64,000 nt of DNA. It comes from Larus michahellis. Its lineage: Eukaryota > Chordata > Aves > Charadriiformes > Laridae. Every line of letters starts with the position of its first letter. The first letter of the stretch is position 1. The stretch is taken from assembly GCF_964199755.1 (NCBI RefSeq), contig NC_133898.1, positions 129,764,224 through 129,828,223 of the forward strand, in the 5' to 3' direction. The notes under the pieces were generated by a model. The model was given only the letters and a program-made list of their open reading frames with translations, searched no databases and was not told the DNA's origin. Shown here piece by piece: positions 1 to 13,200 of this stretch. The position numbers and the translations under genes were made by a program.

Positions 1-1053
1 GGAAATTCTGTATTTTGAGCAGCGTTGCAACGCCTGACGGGAGACAGCAACGTATGGAGAGATCTTTGATGAACAGTCCTTTAAAAACTGGCTGACAAAG
101 GAAGTACCGTTTCCCTCTTTCACGCCCTTTATTTCCATGTATGTTCTTAGTTGTTCAGTGTATGATTTCTTTGTGTTAAGTTGCATGCTTTTGAAGAGAA
201 CTGCAGTTATTTTGAGGCGGGGGGTGGAAGCATATACCTGCCAAGAAAATACTTGCAAAACATTGCGTGAAGTCCTTAGCAGACTAGTATATTATTTTGC
301 TTTTTAAGTTGAAACCTTGCTTTGCAGATTAGAAAACAGCGGCGGGAGAAATAAAGCAAAATTCTTCTTCAGAAAATTCCTTGATAAATAAAATCCCCCA
401 TCTTGGTAAAGAAATCTGTTCCACATGCGTCGTTGATTACACTCTGTTTGACAGCTCTAGTGACAAGTATTTATTGCTCTTAGTTTATTGTAATTGCTAG
501 TTTCAGCGATAGTTAAGGAAACGCAAGTCATTCTGTTCTTTCATATGTTTTTTCAGAGGACTTGACTTTGTGTGGACCCGTTACACCAATGAAACTCATA
601 GCAGCAACTGCTGAAGGCAAAATTGCCTGGTACTCCTGTGATGGCAGCAAAACCAGGTTCAACATTGGTGCCCAGAGCTCTTCGTAGACATGGCAAATAG
701 GAAAAAAAGTAGCTTATTTTGAATTTGGCAGCTGAGCATGCTGTTCACTCCAGGAAACTGTAAGCAGGGAGTGTTTGCGGAGTTTCCTCTCAGTTACCGT
801 GCTGCTGGTACCAAAGAAATGAGAGCAAGGACTTGGAGGCACCTGGCCCCATACTCTGACTTCCTTTTCATAACATTTAGGACAGTCATGACTAAATCTG
901 TTGGAAAATCTAGGGGATATGCAGGAAGGGACTCTGCCATGAATTAGAAATAAACTGTAGCGTATTTATAATCTCATAAAAATAAACACACTGCACTACA
1001 GAGCACAGAGGCATGAAAAGTTTGTAATGTCTGGATTTTTGTTTTTATTTCAG
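1..1053 (+). other. INTS9: INTS9 intron (3' part)
   Basis: AT-rich non-coding sequence ending in a pyrimidine tract and CAG directly before the exon at 1054. The expected preceding INTS9 exon, ending in the residues before LIQTNK, is not here. A 43-codon open stretch after an acceptor-like TTTTTTCAG at 548-556 does not resemble INTS9. Confidence 0.8.
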
Positions 1054-1225
1054 CTCATTCAGACAAACAAGCTGAAACATTATCCCAGCATCCATGGAGA
1101 CTTCAGCAATGACTTCAAGCAGCCGTGTGTGGTGTTCACTGGACATCCCTCTCTCAGATTTGGGGATGTGGTTCATTTCATGGAGTTATGGGGAAAGTCC
1201 AGCTTGAACACTGTTATATTCACAG
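1054..1225 (+). CDS. INTS9: INTS9 exon, beta-CASP region
   Basis: Preceded by tttttatttcag and followed by gtaagt. It reads [17 protein letters not shown] and then [20 protein letters not shown], which is near-identical to human INTS9 from about residue 367. The exon enters in phase 0 and ends one base into a Glu codon completed by the next exon. This part belongs to the beta-CASP/MBL core that packs against INTS11. The flanking intron to the right is 5.4 kb. Confidence 0.96.
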
Positions 1226-4200
1226 GTAAGTAAAATGCAGATATTATCAAATTAACAATGGATTGCGTGTTCTGGTTAAGTGTGGCCGCATCCTGGGGGC
1301 TTTCCTCATTTGTTCTGGGGCAAAAGTTTCTGACTTCAGTAGGAGCTCATCTAAATTAAGACCCCAGGATTGACTGTAGGGACAAATGTAATTATTGTGC
1401 CGTTTAATTCATTTTAGCCGTGCAGAGCCAACCTTTGCCATGCAGAGTCCATTCCTGCTATTTCTAAGCAAAATCTGTGTTATGCACAGCAGTAAAATGC
1501 CTACAGGAAATTAATTTTTGGATTAAAAGCAGCTGGCTGCAAGTTAACCCAGGCAAGACCTAATTGATGCTGGTCAGAAAGGAGAAACACTTCCCCAGAT
1601 TCCATTGGAATCACAAACCTTTCCTCATCCTTTCTCCCGCCCTTTCATCAGAACCTCAGGCAACCAGACAGTCTGTTTCTAAAGATGTTTCTGTCATCTG
1701 CTGTTTCAGAAGTGTGCACCCCATACAGACCTGGCAGCAGTGATCTCTGCCGTTGCTGCCTTCTGGCTGAGCTTTTTTTTCCGACGATTTTTGGCCGAGA
1801 GGCACATTTGTACCTGAAGCTGAAGGTACCACTCTAGCTAGTATCCTGGGGAGCTGTTTCCTTTTCTCAATGACTCGGGCTGCCAGGGGCACAACAGGTC
1901 TTCTAGGTTCCTCCACTTCTCCCAGTCAGCTTCTAGTGCTGACCCTACTTTTAATGGATCTAATGAATCAAGCCCTATCTATCTCAGAGTGAGCTGTGGC
2001 CTAAGATCCACAGGGCAGCTGCATCCTGGGACCACGGCAATCGTTAAACAGCAAGACAAAGTATTTAAGAGAGGTCATAAAACCTAGCAAAGGGGATATC
2101 TTCCAGAGTTTGATCTCCTTTAAAAATATTTCAAGGCTTTCCCTCAGACTGACGTTCTGTCCAGGTGCCTCCTCCTCGTTATACCCGATGTGTCATCCAA
2201 ACAGAACCCTACAGTGGGCACGCTTCAGATCTGAGAAGGGAAATAATCCTTTAGGCTTTTGCTACTGATTTTATGTATAATGAGCTCCGGTATAATTGGG
2301 AGATGTGTTATATATAACTTAGCCAGATAAAAAAGGTGTGGATTTTGGACTAGGACAAAGTAACTAGAAATGGGGAGGAGAACACAGTAACTGATCAAAC
2401 CTACTCCCACAGCAAAGGCGTGATGGAGTCCCACTGTTAAGCTTATTTTCCTCCTCTTTTTAGTGAACAGGACTGCTGGAAAGCACATAACCTCCTAAAG
2501 CAAAGCGGATTGGGAAAGGGTTATTTCCTTCCTTCTTTGTCTTTTTAACGTAGACTTGAGACTAGTCCCTTTGGCTCTTTCACAGTATTGATACCAGAAA
2601 GTGTCACAATATCACGATACTCTTAAACCAATTTGCAAAGATTTAAAGAAGTGTGTAATTAGCCCTACTGCACGGGGAGGGGAGATAGAAGGGCATTCCT
2701 GCTGAGCAGAGAAGACACTTAAATCTGGACTGTTTATGCTGGGAAGTGGTTCATGGTACCACAGCACTAACGTCATAGCTGTTACAGTACCCATCGCTCC
2801 TGACCTTTGAGGTACTTGCAGGAGATGTGCCCTAATTACAGTAATTGGTAAAATGGCGATATAAATATGCATTATCTTGGAAATAGTGAATTCTGCTCCA
2901 GTTGGGGCTTCAATTAAAACCGGAGCGTACACAGCCTCTGCTGGGTTACGCAGAGGAAGTCAGTGGCATTAATCATGTCCTGAATGTGCTACCCACCATC
3001 AGTGAGGGTGTCAGAAACTGGCCTTTAATGGCAAGAACTCTTATTCTGTGCCTTCTTGTAGGGAGAGGTAATTGACCTTTCAGTATTAATATGTAATCCT
3101 TCTGTGAAGTGAGGAAAATAGAGCAGTCTTCTATTAGAGCATGGCCCTGGCAGGTTGTTAAGGCATCCGAATAGCAGTCGTAACAGCCTGTGGGTACATT
3201 AGGTCATGATCTTTGAGATTGATTCCCAGTTTAGACTTGAAACTCCAATTGAGATCTGCCTTGGCTGTGATGGCCTTGGAGTGCACAGTGATTCCAAAGG
3301 TGCTTGTGGTGATTTGTTTCCTAAATTCGTCTATCCGTGGCTTTTGGACTCTGTCTCTGTCTGTAGGCATATCCACTCAGCAGGATGTTCCTGCTTCCTT
3401 ACGACTGTCTCAGCTGGAACAAAGACATCTTGTCTACAGAAATCCCTAGCAGATTAAATTCTTCTGTTCTTAGTAACTCCAGTGGAAATCCGAAGAACCT
3501 CCGGTGATGCCCAGGATTTTTATTATTTAATTATTTAGCTTCTCTGGTTTTAAGATAAAATCCCCTGTAGTTATGAAAGAAATTTGGTCCATTGAAGCAG
3601 TACGTGATAGCGGATGATGTTCTAGCTTTTCCTGTGAAAGACTCTTAGTTTCCAGTAATTGGGACAGGTCATGCAGTATTGTTAATGATGACACTGCTTG
3701 TTCAGTCCACAGGAGCTGGGTAGTCTCCACCTTTCCAATTTGTAATGTAAAAAACAACTCTGAGAGAATATAGACTAAATCAGCAGCTGCAGCCAATAGA
3801 CAGGACACCAGCTGTGAGTGAGCTGCAGAGCTGCTCTTCTTGCTTGTGTCATCTGCAAATGTTACCGCTGAAGCAGTATTGAATAGATTATTGATTAAAA
3901 ATATTGAATACCACTAAGCCACAAAGAAATTCTCGAAGAAAACACGGTAGAAAGAAGTCTGTTTCTTGCTCTCTCTCCAATAACAACAATGCTTTAAAAA
4001 CTAACTCCCTAGGAGATCTTAAAAACAGCTCATGTATGCCACATTAGTGCTGTACAGTGGACGATTTTATAACTCTGTCACACAGGAGTAAATCAGATGT
4101 CTTGGCGGAAAAGCTAAAGACCTGTGATTCTGTCAGAAGAAGTCAATATGTGTCCTTGACAAGCACCGTCTTCATCAGACAGGTGACTTCTGGGTTTTTG

Positions 4201-7200
4201 GTAGTTTCAAAACAGCTATTCATGTATTTCACATGAGTTCAGTGTGAGACTAGCTCAATTTACGTTTTTCACGTGTTCTAAATCTTCAGTGTCCTGGGTT
4301 AGAATTCCTTCGTTAGAATCTCTCAGTTTTTCTAGGCTCTTACATTCTTATTAGTTGTTCAGGGAGACTATAGACTGGATGCCATTTTGGATTGTTAGAT
4401 CAAAAAAATTCACATGTGTACATTATCATATCACAGAATCATCGAATGGTTTGGGTTGGAAGGGACCTTAAAGATGATCTAGTTCCAACCCCCTGCATGG
4501 GCAGGGACACCTCCCGCTAGACCAGGTTACTCATTATCTGAGCCTACTGATTCAAAAATACGTAGTCTGACAAGGTGCTGACTCCTGGCATTTTCAGGTA
4601 CAAGCAGTCAAACCTCTGTGTCATTCACACCACCGGATGCGATGGAAAAGCTCTCTCTGATAACATTTTAATCTTACAATTGCATTATACGTCTCTAGCA
4701 CAGGACGTGTGCCTTACTTAAGTTTTCTGGTTTTCCCCAATGACTTTTAAAATGTCTTCTGATTTAACTCTAATTGACCACTGGTCATTCTTCAACTAGC
4801 TACCTTCTCCGTATTCTTATTTTTAAACTTCTATTCATTGCTGTTAAATTTCACTGCCGTTAACTCCTATTTTTTACACTGATATTTTTAGGCTTTGTTT
4901 CATTGCCACTAACACATCTGCTTTTAACTAGCATGGCTTTTTGCCCAGTATAATTTTTATTTCATGTTTGTGGATTCATGGCTTTTTGGGCATCTAGTAA
5001 GATGTTCTTGTACAACTATCATTTTTTGTTAATATTTCTCACTTTGATGTTCCCAGGCAGTTTTTCTGACAATTGCTTTAAACTTGGGAAAATTATCCCT
5101 TTGACGGTTCCAAACGTATGTATCATTGGCTGATGCTATATTCTGTTCTCACGGGGTAAATATAACCACATCGTGATCACTGGTACTTAGCCAGCAGCAG
5201 ATTTTTAGGCTAGCAATTAACTTGTCTTTATCAGTAGAATGAGGCCCAATATTGAATGTCAGATGCCATATTGCGTGCTGAACTTCCTGTGGTAAAGTTT
5301 TAAAGGATATTTTTACTTGCTGTCGGTATGAGAAATCCAGCCATGCTCTCGTGAGGGTGATGTAAGAACGTAGAAGATGACTGTCTAAATCTAGATTGGA
5401 TTCTCTGTATTTGAGTTTCCTTTAAGTTCATCCTTTTACGCAGCCCGAGCAGATACCAGAGAAATACCTCATACTGTTTTCTAGTAAGGCTTGGTGGTTC
5501 GCAGCTGCACTTCACTCTGCAGGTTGTCCTTTGAGGCCCTGTGGTTCAGAATAGTCTCGCTGATAAGTCTTTCATGCATTCCCTTCTCTTTTTCTCATTC
5601 TGTACTTACCAAACTAATACCATTTTTTCCTTTTCTAGCATTCCCTTTATGCGATCTATCCCACAATTATCTGGTAGATAGTGATGGCATAAGCTTTTCC
5701 ACATCATTAGTTGGTGGCCCCCAGAATTAAGTGGCTACGTGTATCCTACACTGCATCACCTACGAGACCTACGTTTTTCATTTATCAAAGAAGTAGTATT
5801 TTTCCGTAGTATTCTCAATGGTGTAATACTCTCTGTGTGAGTAAACGCCCATTCAGTGCGTGACTTTTCCCTGGCAAACTTCTAATCTGATTTTTTCAAG
5901 TCAATAATAAGAATACAAAGGGGAAGTTGAGACTTGCTAGGTCTAAGAAAAATACCAGCTAACGAAGTTATCACAGCCCATCTCTCCTCCTGGATAGCCC
6001 CTGCCGCCAGCGACCTTCAGTTCATGCTGGCCTGAACTGGAACTGCTCTGCTGGCATAACTGTAAAAAACCCGATTGCCTGTCCCTTAAACGGGAGGGCT
6101 CCCTGCAGGTCCTCTTGGGTTATATTAAAATTTAGACACACCGGTCTAAACCTGGCACTTGGATTTAAAAAACCCACATAAATATATATATATAGTAAGG
6201 AAAAGGGGGAGTTGGGAGGTAGCGTGTCTGTCTGTAGCAGAGGACATTGGTACAGGGTTATCAAGATCCAATCTTCATCCTGCGTGTTTGTCATAGTGAA
6301 AAACAAGCTGACGTTTGGGTTACCTTATGATAGCAAAAAGTTCTACATCTTGCCGCCTTTTACAGGATCTGATTAAAAATAAGAGATTATGTTTTTGTCT
6401 TGATTAAATTTGTTATAAAAATCATGCAATAATGTGTTCAAATGAAATAGTATTGCTCTGTTGCTTGATTAAGGTAAGACTAATTGTGGGCATAATTTTC
6501 ATCAAATTAACTGAGAGTAACGGGTGGGGGAAGGAAGAAGGGAAGAGAAATCTATAACAGAATTAACATTGCTGAACAACAGCTTGTCTAGACTAGAACA
6601 TAGAATCAGAGAGGAACTGGGCCATCTTGGTTCTTAATAGGCATTGAGTGTTTTCAACATTTCTCTTTTCAGAACCCGATTTCTCTTATCTGGATGCCCT
6701 GGCTCCTTATCAACCTTTGGCCATGAAATGCGTTTACTGTCCCATTGACACAAGACTGAATTTTATTCAGGTGTCTAAATTACTCAAAGAAGTCCAGGTA
6801 ATGAATTTCTGTTGCTTTTTCTTACGTTTCTTCACACACCTGAAATTAACAGGCCGATTGTGAACAACTGTTACATTATACAATAGCAAAATCAAGACAA
6901 TACCCAGATCCTTTTTTTTCCCATGAGAGAGCACATAGCATCGAGCCCTCCTTTATCATCCTGCTCCAACGTGAATATGGAATGACTGCCAGTCTCCGCA
7001 CAGGGTGGCTGGAAGATCCTTAAAAGCTTAAAATGCAGAGAAAATGGTGCGTACAATCCTTTCCTCCTTTTTAGGTATATATAGTCATAATCACTTTTTC
7101 CTGTTTGTATATATAAGCCTGGATGTGTCTATGCTGTCTTAATGTAAAGGGTACCAAAGTATCCTCAGAGCCCTCAGCTTTAACCATCTCCTCTGCTCTT

Positions 7201-10200
7201 TATCCTACAGTTGATACTTGCTTTGGTCCTGGCGTTGCTGTTCTGGAGTTTCACGTTCCTTCCAAACCCACTGCTTTCTTTGCTCCATTTGCAAAATCCA
7301 GACTTCTGCAGTCTAGGAAGACAGAGCGTCCGTGTAGTCTCTGCTTTCCCCCCTTGGCTCTTTTTGGCTTTAGTGGCCTCTCCTTGTTCATCCAATCTGT
7401 TTCTACTGAAATTTATTTTCTGACTCATGACATAATTAAAATAATACCCTTTCTTTTTTCCTGGCTGAGCTTTTCCCTTTGTTCTGTCTTCAATTTGTTG
7501 AACACAAAAATACATATTCTTCGAAACCTATTGACAATGTCTGGATCATTTTATCTCATTGTTCTGTGATCTGGCTTGTCACCGCACAACTGATAGCAAT
7601 TGCCACTGCCTGTTTTTCGGACAAGCATCTTCTTACACGTTACTACTGAAGTATAATGCTGTTTCCAAAACAGTTTGCAGAAACACTGTCTTGCTCTTTG
7701 GCTTCCTTAAATCCTGCAGTGATCCTTGTGGCAACCAGCCTGTTTATGCTTTGTTAATATACTGCTGACAGGTCATGAAAACTCAGATTTGCTTATTGTG
7801 CTGCTGGTTTTGCAGCCTTGCATATTGATACAGCTGCCTCACTCCATGCCATTTTCTGGTGGTCTCCGCCACTACCATCATTTGCTTCCAATTTAGATGA
7901 CAAGGATTTGGAAGAAAAAGCTATCTGCAGTCCTCCTTATGGCAGTGATTACTGTTGTAGAGCAGTGCACAGAATCAACTGAACATTTTTTTAAGTCACC
8001 ACTCTCTTCTCTTCCAGCCTCTCCATGTAGTTTGCCCAGAGCAGTACACTCAGCCACCCCCCACCCAGTCTCATCGCACAGATCTGATGATAGACTGCCA
8101 GCCGCCACCAATGTCCTACCGCAGAGCGGAGGTGCTGACTCTTCCGTACAAGCGGCGCTATGAGAAGATCGAAATCATGCCAGAAGTGAGTAACAAAAGT
8201 GGGGAAAAAAAGATGGTGGCTTCCTGCTTATACAGCCAAATTCAAGCTACTGCTTCAGTAGCCCCCTTTGACTAAAGATCTCTTGTGGCTGTGATTTATA
8301 GAATCATAAAATCATAGAATGGTTTAGGTTGGAAGGGACCTTAAAGATCATCTAGTCCCATCCCCTGGGGACACCACCCACTAGACCCAGGTTGCTCCAA
8401 GCCCCGGCCAACCTGGCCTTGAACACCTCCAGGGATGGGGCAGCCACAGCTTCTCTGGGCAGCCTGGGCCAGGGGCTCACCCCCCTCTTTACTGTTGACT
8501 ATGATCATGTAAGGCACTTTGTATCAAATGGAGGGCTAAGAAAGAAGCATTTCTGAGCAAAAATTTCACTGTGTAAACTAATGGGAATTGAAAAAAAAAC
8601 ATGGTGGGCAGGCAAAAAATATGTTCAAGTTAATTGTCTTTGCAAGGATATACGGCATCTCAAAATGCAGACCAATGGACAGTCTCTGCTAGCCACCCGT
8701 GAGGCAAGCCAGTCACCTCCAGTTTAAATATGAGTAAGTTGAGGCACTGCAATTTGAATTAGTGGCCCAGGGCCATAGAAAGGATCCAAAGAATCTGGGA
8801 GTTAGTAGCCAGGGGTTGCCTTTCTCCTTCCCCAGCTGTACCTGCCGTGAGAAATACCCTTTCCCTTGAGGAGCAGTATTCAGTTGTATGTTAAAGACAT
8901 GGTAGTGAAATGGCTCGTTTGTATTACAACAGTTCCAAGAAATGGTTAATTCCTACAGACTGCTGAAGTCCAACAGGTTAATGGGTTGCTCGTAGCCATC
9001 TGTAATGTGGGCTACTTACACCCGCAACATCTATTAATAATTTATTAACCCCGTAAATCAAATATAAATGTACCCATAATGCAAAGGGTGAGCCATATTC
9101 TAACAGACATGATCTGAAAATATTTTTTTGACAATCCAATCGGCACAAATGTGTCCTTGGATCAAAGGTGACAGTGTCTTTTTACAAGCAAGCGTTCCTA
9201 CCCTTTGGAAACCGATGAATACGTGAGTCTACTTCTCGTCAGAGAGTAGAGGGAGGAAGAACCCTTAGTTAAGCCAGATATGAAGTACAGAACTGGTACC
9301 CGTGTAACAAAATCCCTCAGCCAGTCTGCGACACCCATTCCTACTATTTCGCACGTGTCTACTTTTTGCATCAGTTCCGTTAGGAGCCTGCCCAGCCCAC
9401 TGGTTAGAGGACTGCCAGAGACACGGAGGGATTTTTTAATTAGAAAATATACTTGGATGCAACTCCATCATGGCATGTATGTTTAATTGTTTCGGAAATT
9501 TGCATATTTATTGGATCCTATTAAACCTAAAACTAGTAAAACGTGGCTTCCATTCACCAGCATGACCAAAACGAATCGTACATTCTGAGGGCAGAGAGCC
9601 AGCATGTGGCTTACCTGTTATTCTCCTGAAGCTTTGGGTTTTCCCCTAAACTGTGTGGGTGTGAGCGAGCCTTCGTATGTGAGCCTATCCCTCCTGTCTG
9701 CCCTGGGAGGAGGGTGGATACCAGCTTTCCCTACAACCGGAATGCGAATTAGCACAGATGCTACAGATGAATATTCACTAACCCTCACACATTTTGAAGT
9801 TCCTATCCAGGAGGAGGGTTGTTTAAAAGTTAGGCTGGTCCATGGGAGTCGCAGGTTCAGTTTCTTGCTCTGTCGGAGTCTTCCTCTATGATCAGCACAA
9901 GTCTAAAACACAAAATGCAGCTCCCATTGGAAAGGACACAGAGGACTGCAGAGTTCCCTGGCAGAGCTTATTAGTCCGAAGGCAGTGTGCCATGCTCAGG
10001 GGGCTGGACCACGTCAGAAAACAAGTCAGTGTTTCTCTTGCTAGCTTGGCTCTTGGCAGCGACATCCCTTACACTTGAGGCTCAAGAGGCCATGTGGGCT
10101 CAGTCTCATGGCAGCCACAAATGGGAAAACGCTCTCCATTTCTCAAACCCAGATCTCCAGTGGGTTTTAGGTGCTGTCACTGAAGCGAATGGATTGTTCC

Positions 10201-13200
10201 TATACCCCTAGGTAAAAACAGTGCTTAGAAATAAGAGCATTTCCCAAAACTGCTGGGATGCTGGAGGGAGGATGCACTGTAGACAACCTGGGAGTGGGTA
10301 TCAAAGAAGCACATAGAAGATGAGAGCTGGTTTCTATGGCATTCACTTTAACTTGAAGAGTTCAAGCAGAAAGCTTCACAGACAGGTATACTGACAGAAA
10401 TTGCCCTTTTTTCCCCTCTAACAAATAGCATCAGATTATATTCACACAGGAGTCCTAATTTCAAAGCTATCTCTGCTCAGGGAGTAGGAACATCTCATGT
10501 GATTTTCCATGTCCAGGTATTCTCCCTGGTTCCAAAACCGCGCTTACCAACTTGGTGCAAAAAGCTATTAGGTATATAATGATGCTCCTGAAAAGACTTT
10601 TTAATATCATGCAAAAATTAGGTAGACAAGATCATCTCTGAGACTCTCAGGAAGGCTGTTGTCCTTCCCCATTGGCGTCAGGGAGGTAGTGTTTGCTTGC
10701 CCCAAGGGGCTCTTAGAGAGTTAGACCCATTAGTGGTTGGGTGCTTGCCTCTGAGAGCAAGGCTGTGATTCAGGGCTGTTAAGAGGATGACATTCCCCAG
10801 CACTGAGATGTGCAAATCATCTCCAAAAAGAGATCTTGCTCGTTCTTTTTAGTGGAACTTGCTAGAGGAATAGCAATGCCAACTTTGTAGTGATCACAGA
10901 CTGTCAGGACAATCTCCACTTCATCATGTCTTCGTCACATCACCGTGTGAGGCTGGTTTTTGCTTCCAGCTTGACCTGCAGAGTGGTGATAAGGCATGGG
11001 AGGGATGGTACACGGTCTCCCATCCTCTCTGACTTGAGTCAGAGTCTTTGAGACGGAGTCTTTGAGTCTTAGCAGCATAGCTGAGAACTGCTGAAGTGTA
11101 ACTGCGTAATCTCTCCTACTCCCTGTGACCAGTCACAACAGTCAGTCCCAAAGGATCATTGTTTGGTTGTCAAATAAATGGGAGAAGGAGGAAAAGACTG
11201 TTTTCCTGGGGCCTGTATTTCCTTTGATGCTCACCCCTTAATAAGAACCTTATCTCCCTAATAATTTTATGTGCCGTCTCCGTGGCTTGCCTCATTCCCC
11301 CTCCCAGCAGAAGAGCCCTGTCTGTCTGTCCCGTCGTGCAGAGGGATCATTCGGGTGTTGGTTTTGAGAGGCTGATACACGTGGCCTGATGGTTTCGGGC
11401 AGGGTTTACACAGTGGTGGCAAAAAATGGCTCTAACTTCCCCTTCTACTTGGCGGGTTGTGCAAGACAGGATTGCAGATATGATAGATGAGGCTCTCTGC
11501 TGCTTAATGTCTCCTTTTCAGTAGTTTCATCCAGGAATACTCTTTAACGGTGCCTGAATATATAGAAATTTTTATACTGCAAGGAAAGAGCATTTGTTTC
11601 ACATGGAGTACCACCAGCTCCAGGGTTCTCTGAAGGCTCAAGTGGCAATTGGAAAGGGTATTTTATAGCTCCTAGCAAACCTTGCAAAGGCTTGTTATTT
11701 ATCAAAACCATGTTAGCCAAACATAGAGTGATGAAATCCACCCTGGAAAAAAAAGTAATTGCTAGGTCTGCCCCAGGGCTAGGACTTGTGTCTAAAGTAC
11801 AGCTAAAAGTCTCATAAAGGAATGTCTGCTTCAATGAAGTCCCGATGAGGGCCCCTCCTAACAGCCCTTTCTCGGGAACGGACATGTGCTCAAACTTCCG
11901 TCTGCATTCTTAAAGCTTTTGAAAACAGTTGGCTCAGGGTGGTTTCAGTCAATACAGACTGATGGTTTGGCAGTGTGAAATTTCCTTTCCAAAACTGTTT
12001 CGGTGCTTCAGATTCTGGCCTGTCAGACTAATGTAAATTTACTGATACTGCTGGAGCTTGTCTACGTTTCGATCACTTCACCGAAGAGCAAAGTCAGGTC
12101 AAGCAGGACTGTTGTATGTTAATGAGATTTGCACTCAGAGCAGCCTTTGTTTAGAGAGAGTTTTTAACAGTCCCAAGGCACCAGGCTGGAATGGCTCTCA
12201 GAGGTATTGTGGAAACCTTTACACTTTAACTAATTTGTTCTTCTCGGCATCTGCCTTTCACTTTAAAGAATAATAAGAAAAAAAAGACTGCTTCCTGGAA
12301 ATTGGTTAGGCATTGTCTATTCACAGGAGAACGATGGGAAAATGGAAAACACCTTCTGGAGCAAACAGATAAATTAAACAGTAGTGTTTGAGCAAATAAT
12401 GTGCCTCCAGTTTAATTACAGCTGAACAATGGTGCGGATCACTTGATTTCAGCAGCAGACTGACTTCAGTGAAGGCTCTGTGTTTTTAAAATACTCTTAT
12501 TTGCAAGTTCTTCAGGACACGGGCCAGTACAGGAGAGTGTGAATGTGCAATGCGCAGCCCGACATGAAGTGAAATTATAAGGAACTATTGCAGAGATGAA
12601 TTAGGAAAACAGCCACTTGGCAGCCCATTATAATTACGTAGCTTTCAATCTACGCTCCCCTTTTCTTATTTTGACTTCTCTTTCCACATAGGATATTGCC
12701 GATTCTTTTTTGACAGAAAGAAGGGCAAAACATGCCTTTCATCTTACCTTTCCAACTTCCTTTCATTTTTCAGGGATTAAAGAGTTTGATTTCTGTTTTT
12801 CTTCTAACCCTCGACTTACTTTGCTGACTCCACATTATCTGATGTCCTGACTTCTCCATTCCTTTTCCCCTGACTATTCCCCCTTGTGTAAAGATGCCGT
12901 AGCCTCACTTACCATAGCATAAATGAAATATAACCATCCTGCTTGCTTCTGCTACTATCATTCCTCCCTTCAGCTCCGAGCTCACTGAATCCACCATCTG
13001 TAAAACTGCCTGGAGTCCCTCCCTCATTCTAGCACAGGCCCTCTCCGAGTTTGAATTCACCTTTTGACATTCTATCAAAACCAGTCTTGACCCAGCTTTT
13101 ACCAACCTTTTCTTAGACAAAGCCAGAACCACTGTAGTCTGCCGTCTTCCTGATTTACCTCATCACCATTCAATGCAATCAGCTGTTCCTTTCTTCTTAA

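Noticed and set aside
7123..7569. 148-codon forward frame beside the INTS9 exon at 6673
   Set aside because: Pyrimidine-rich intron sequence; it does not match INTS9, whose next exon starts at 8018 in the correct phase.
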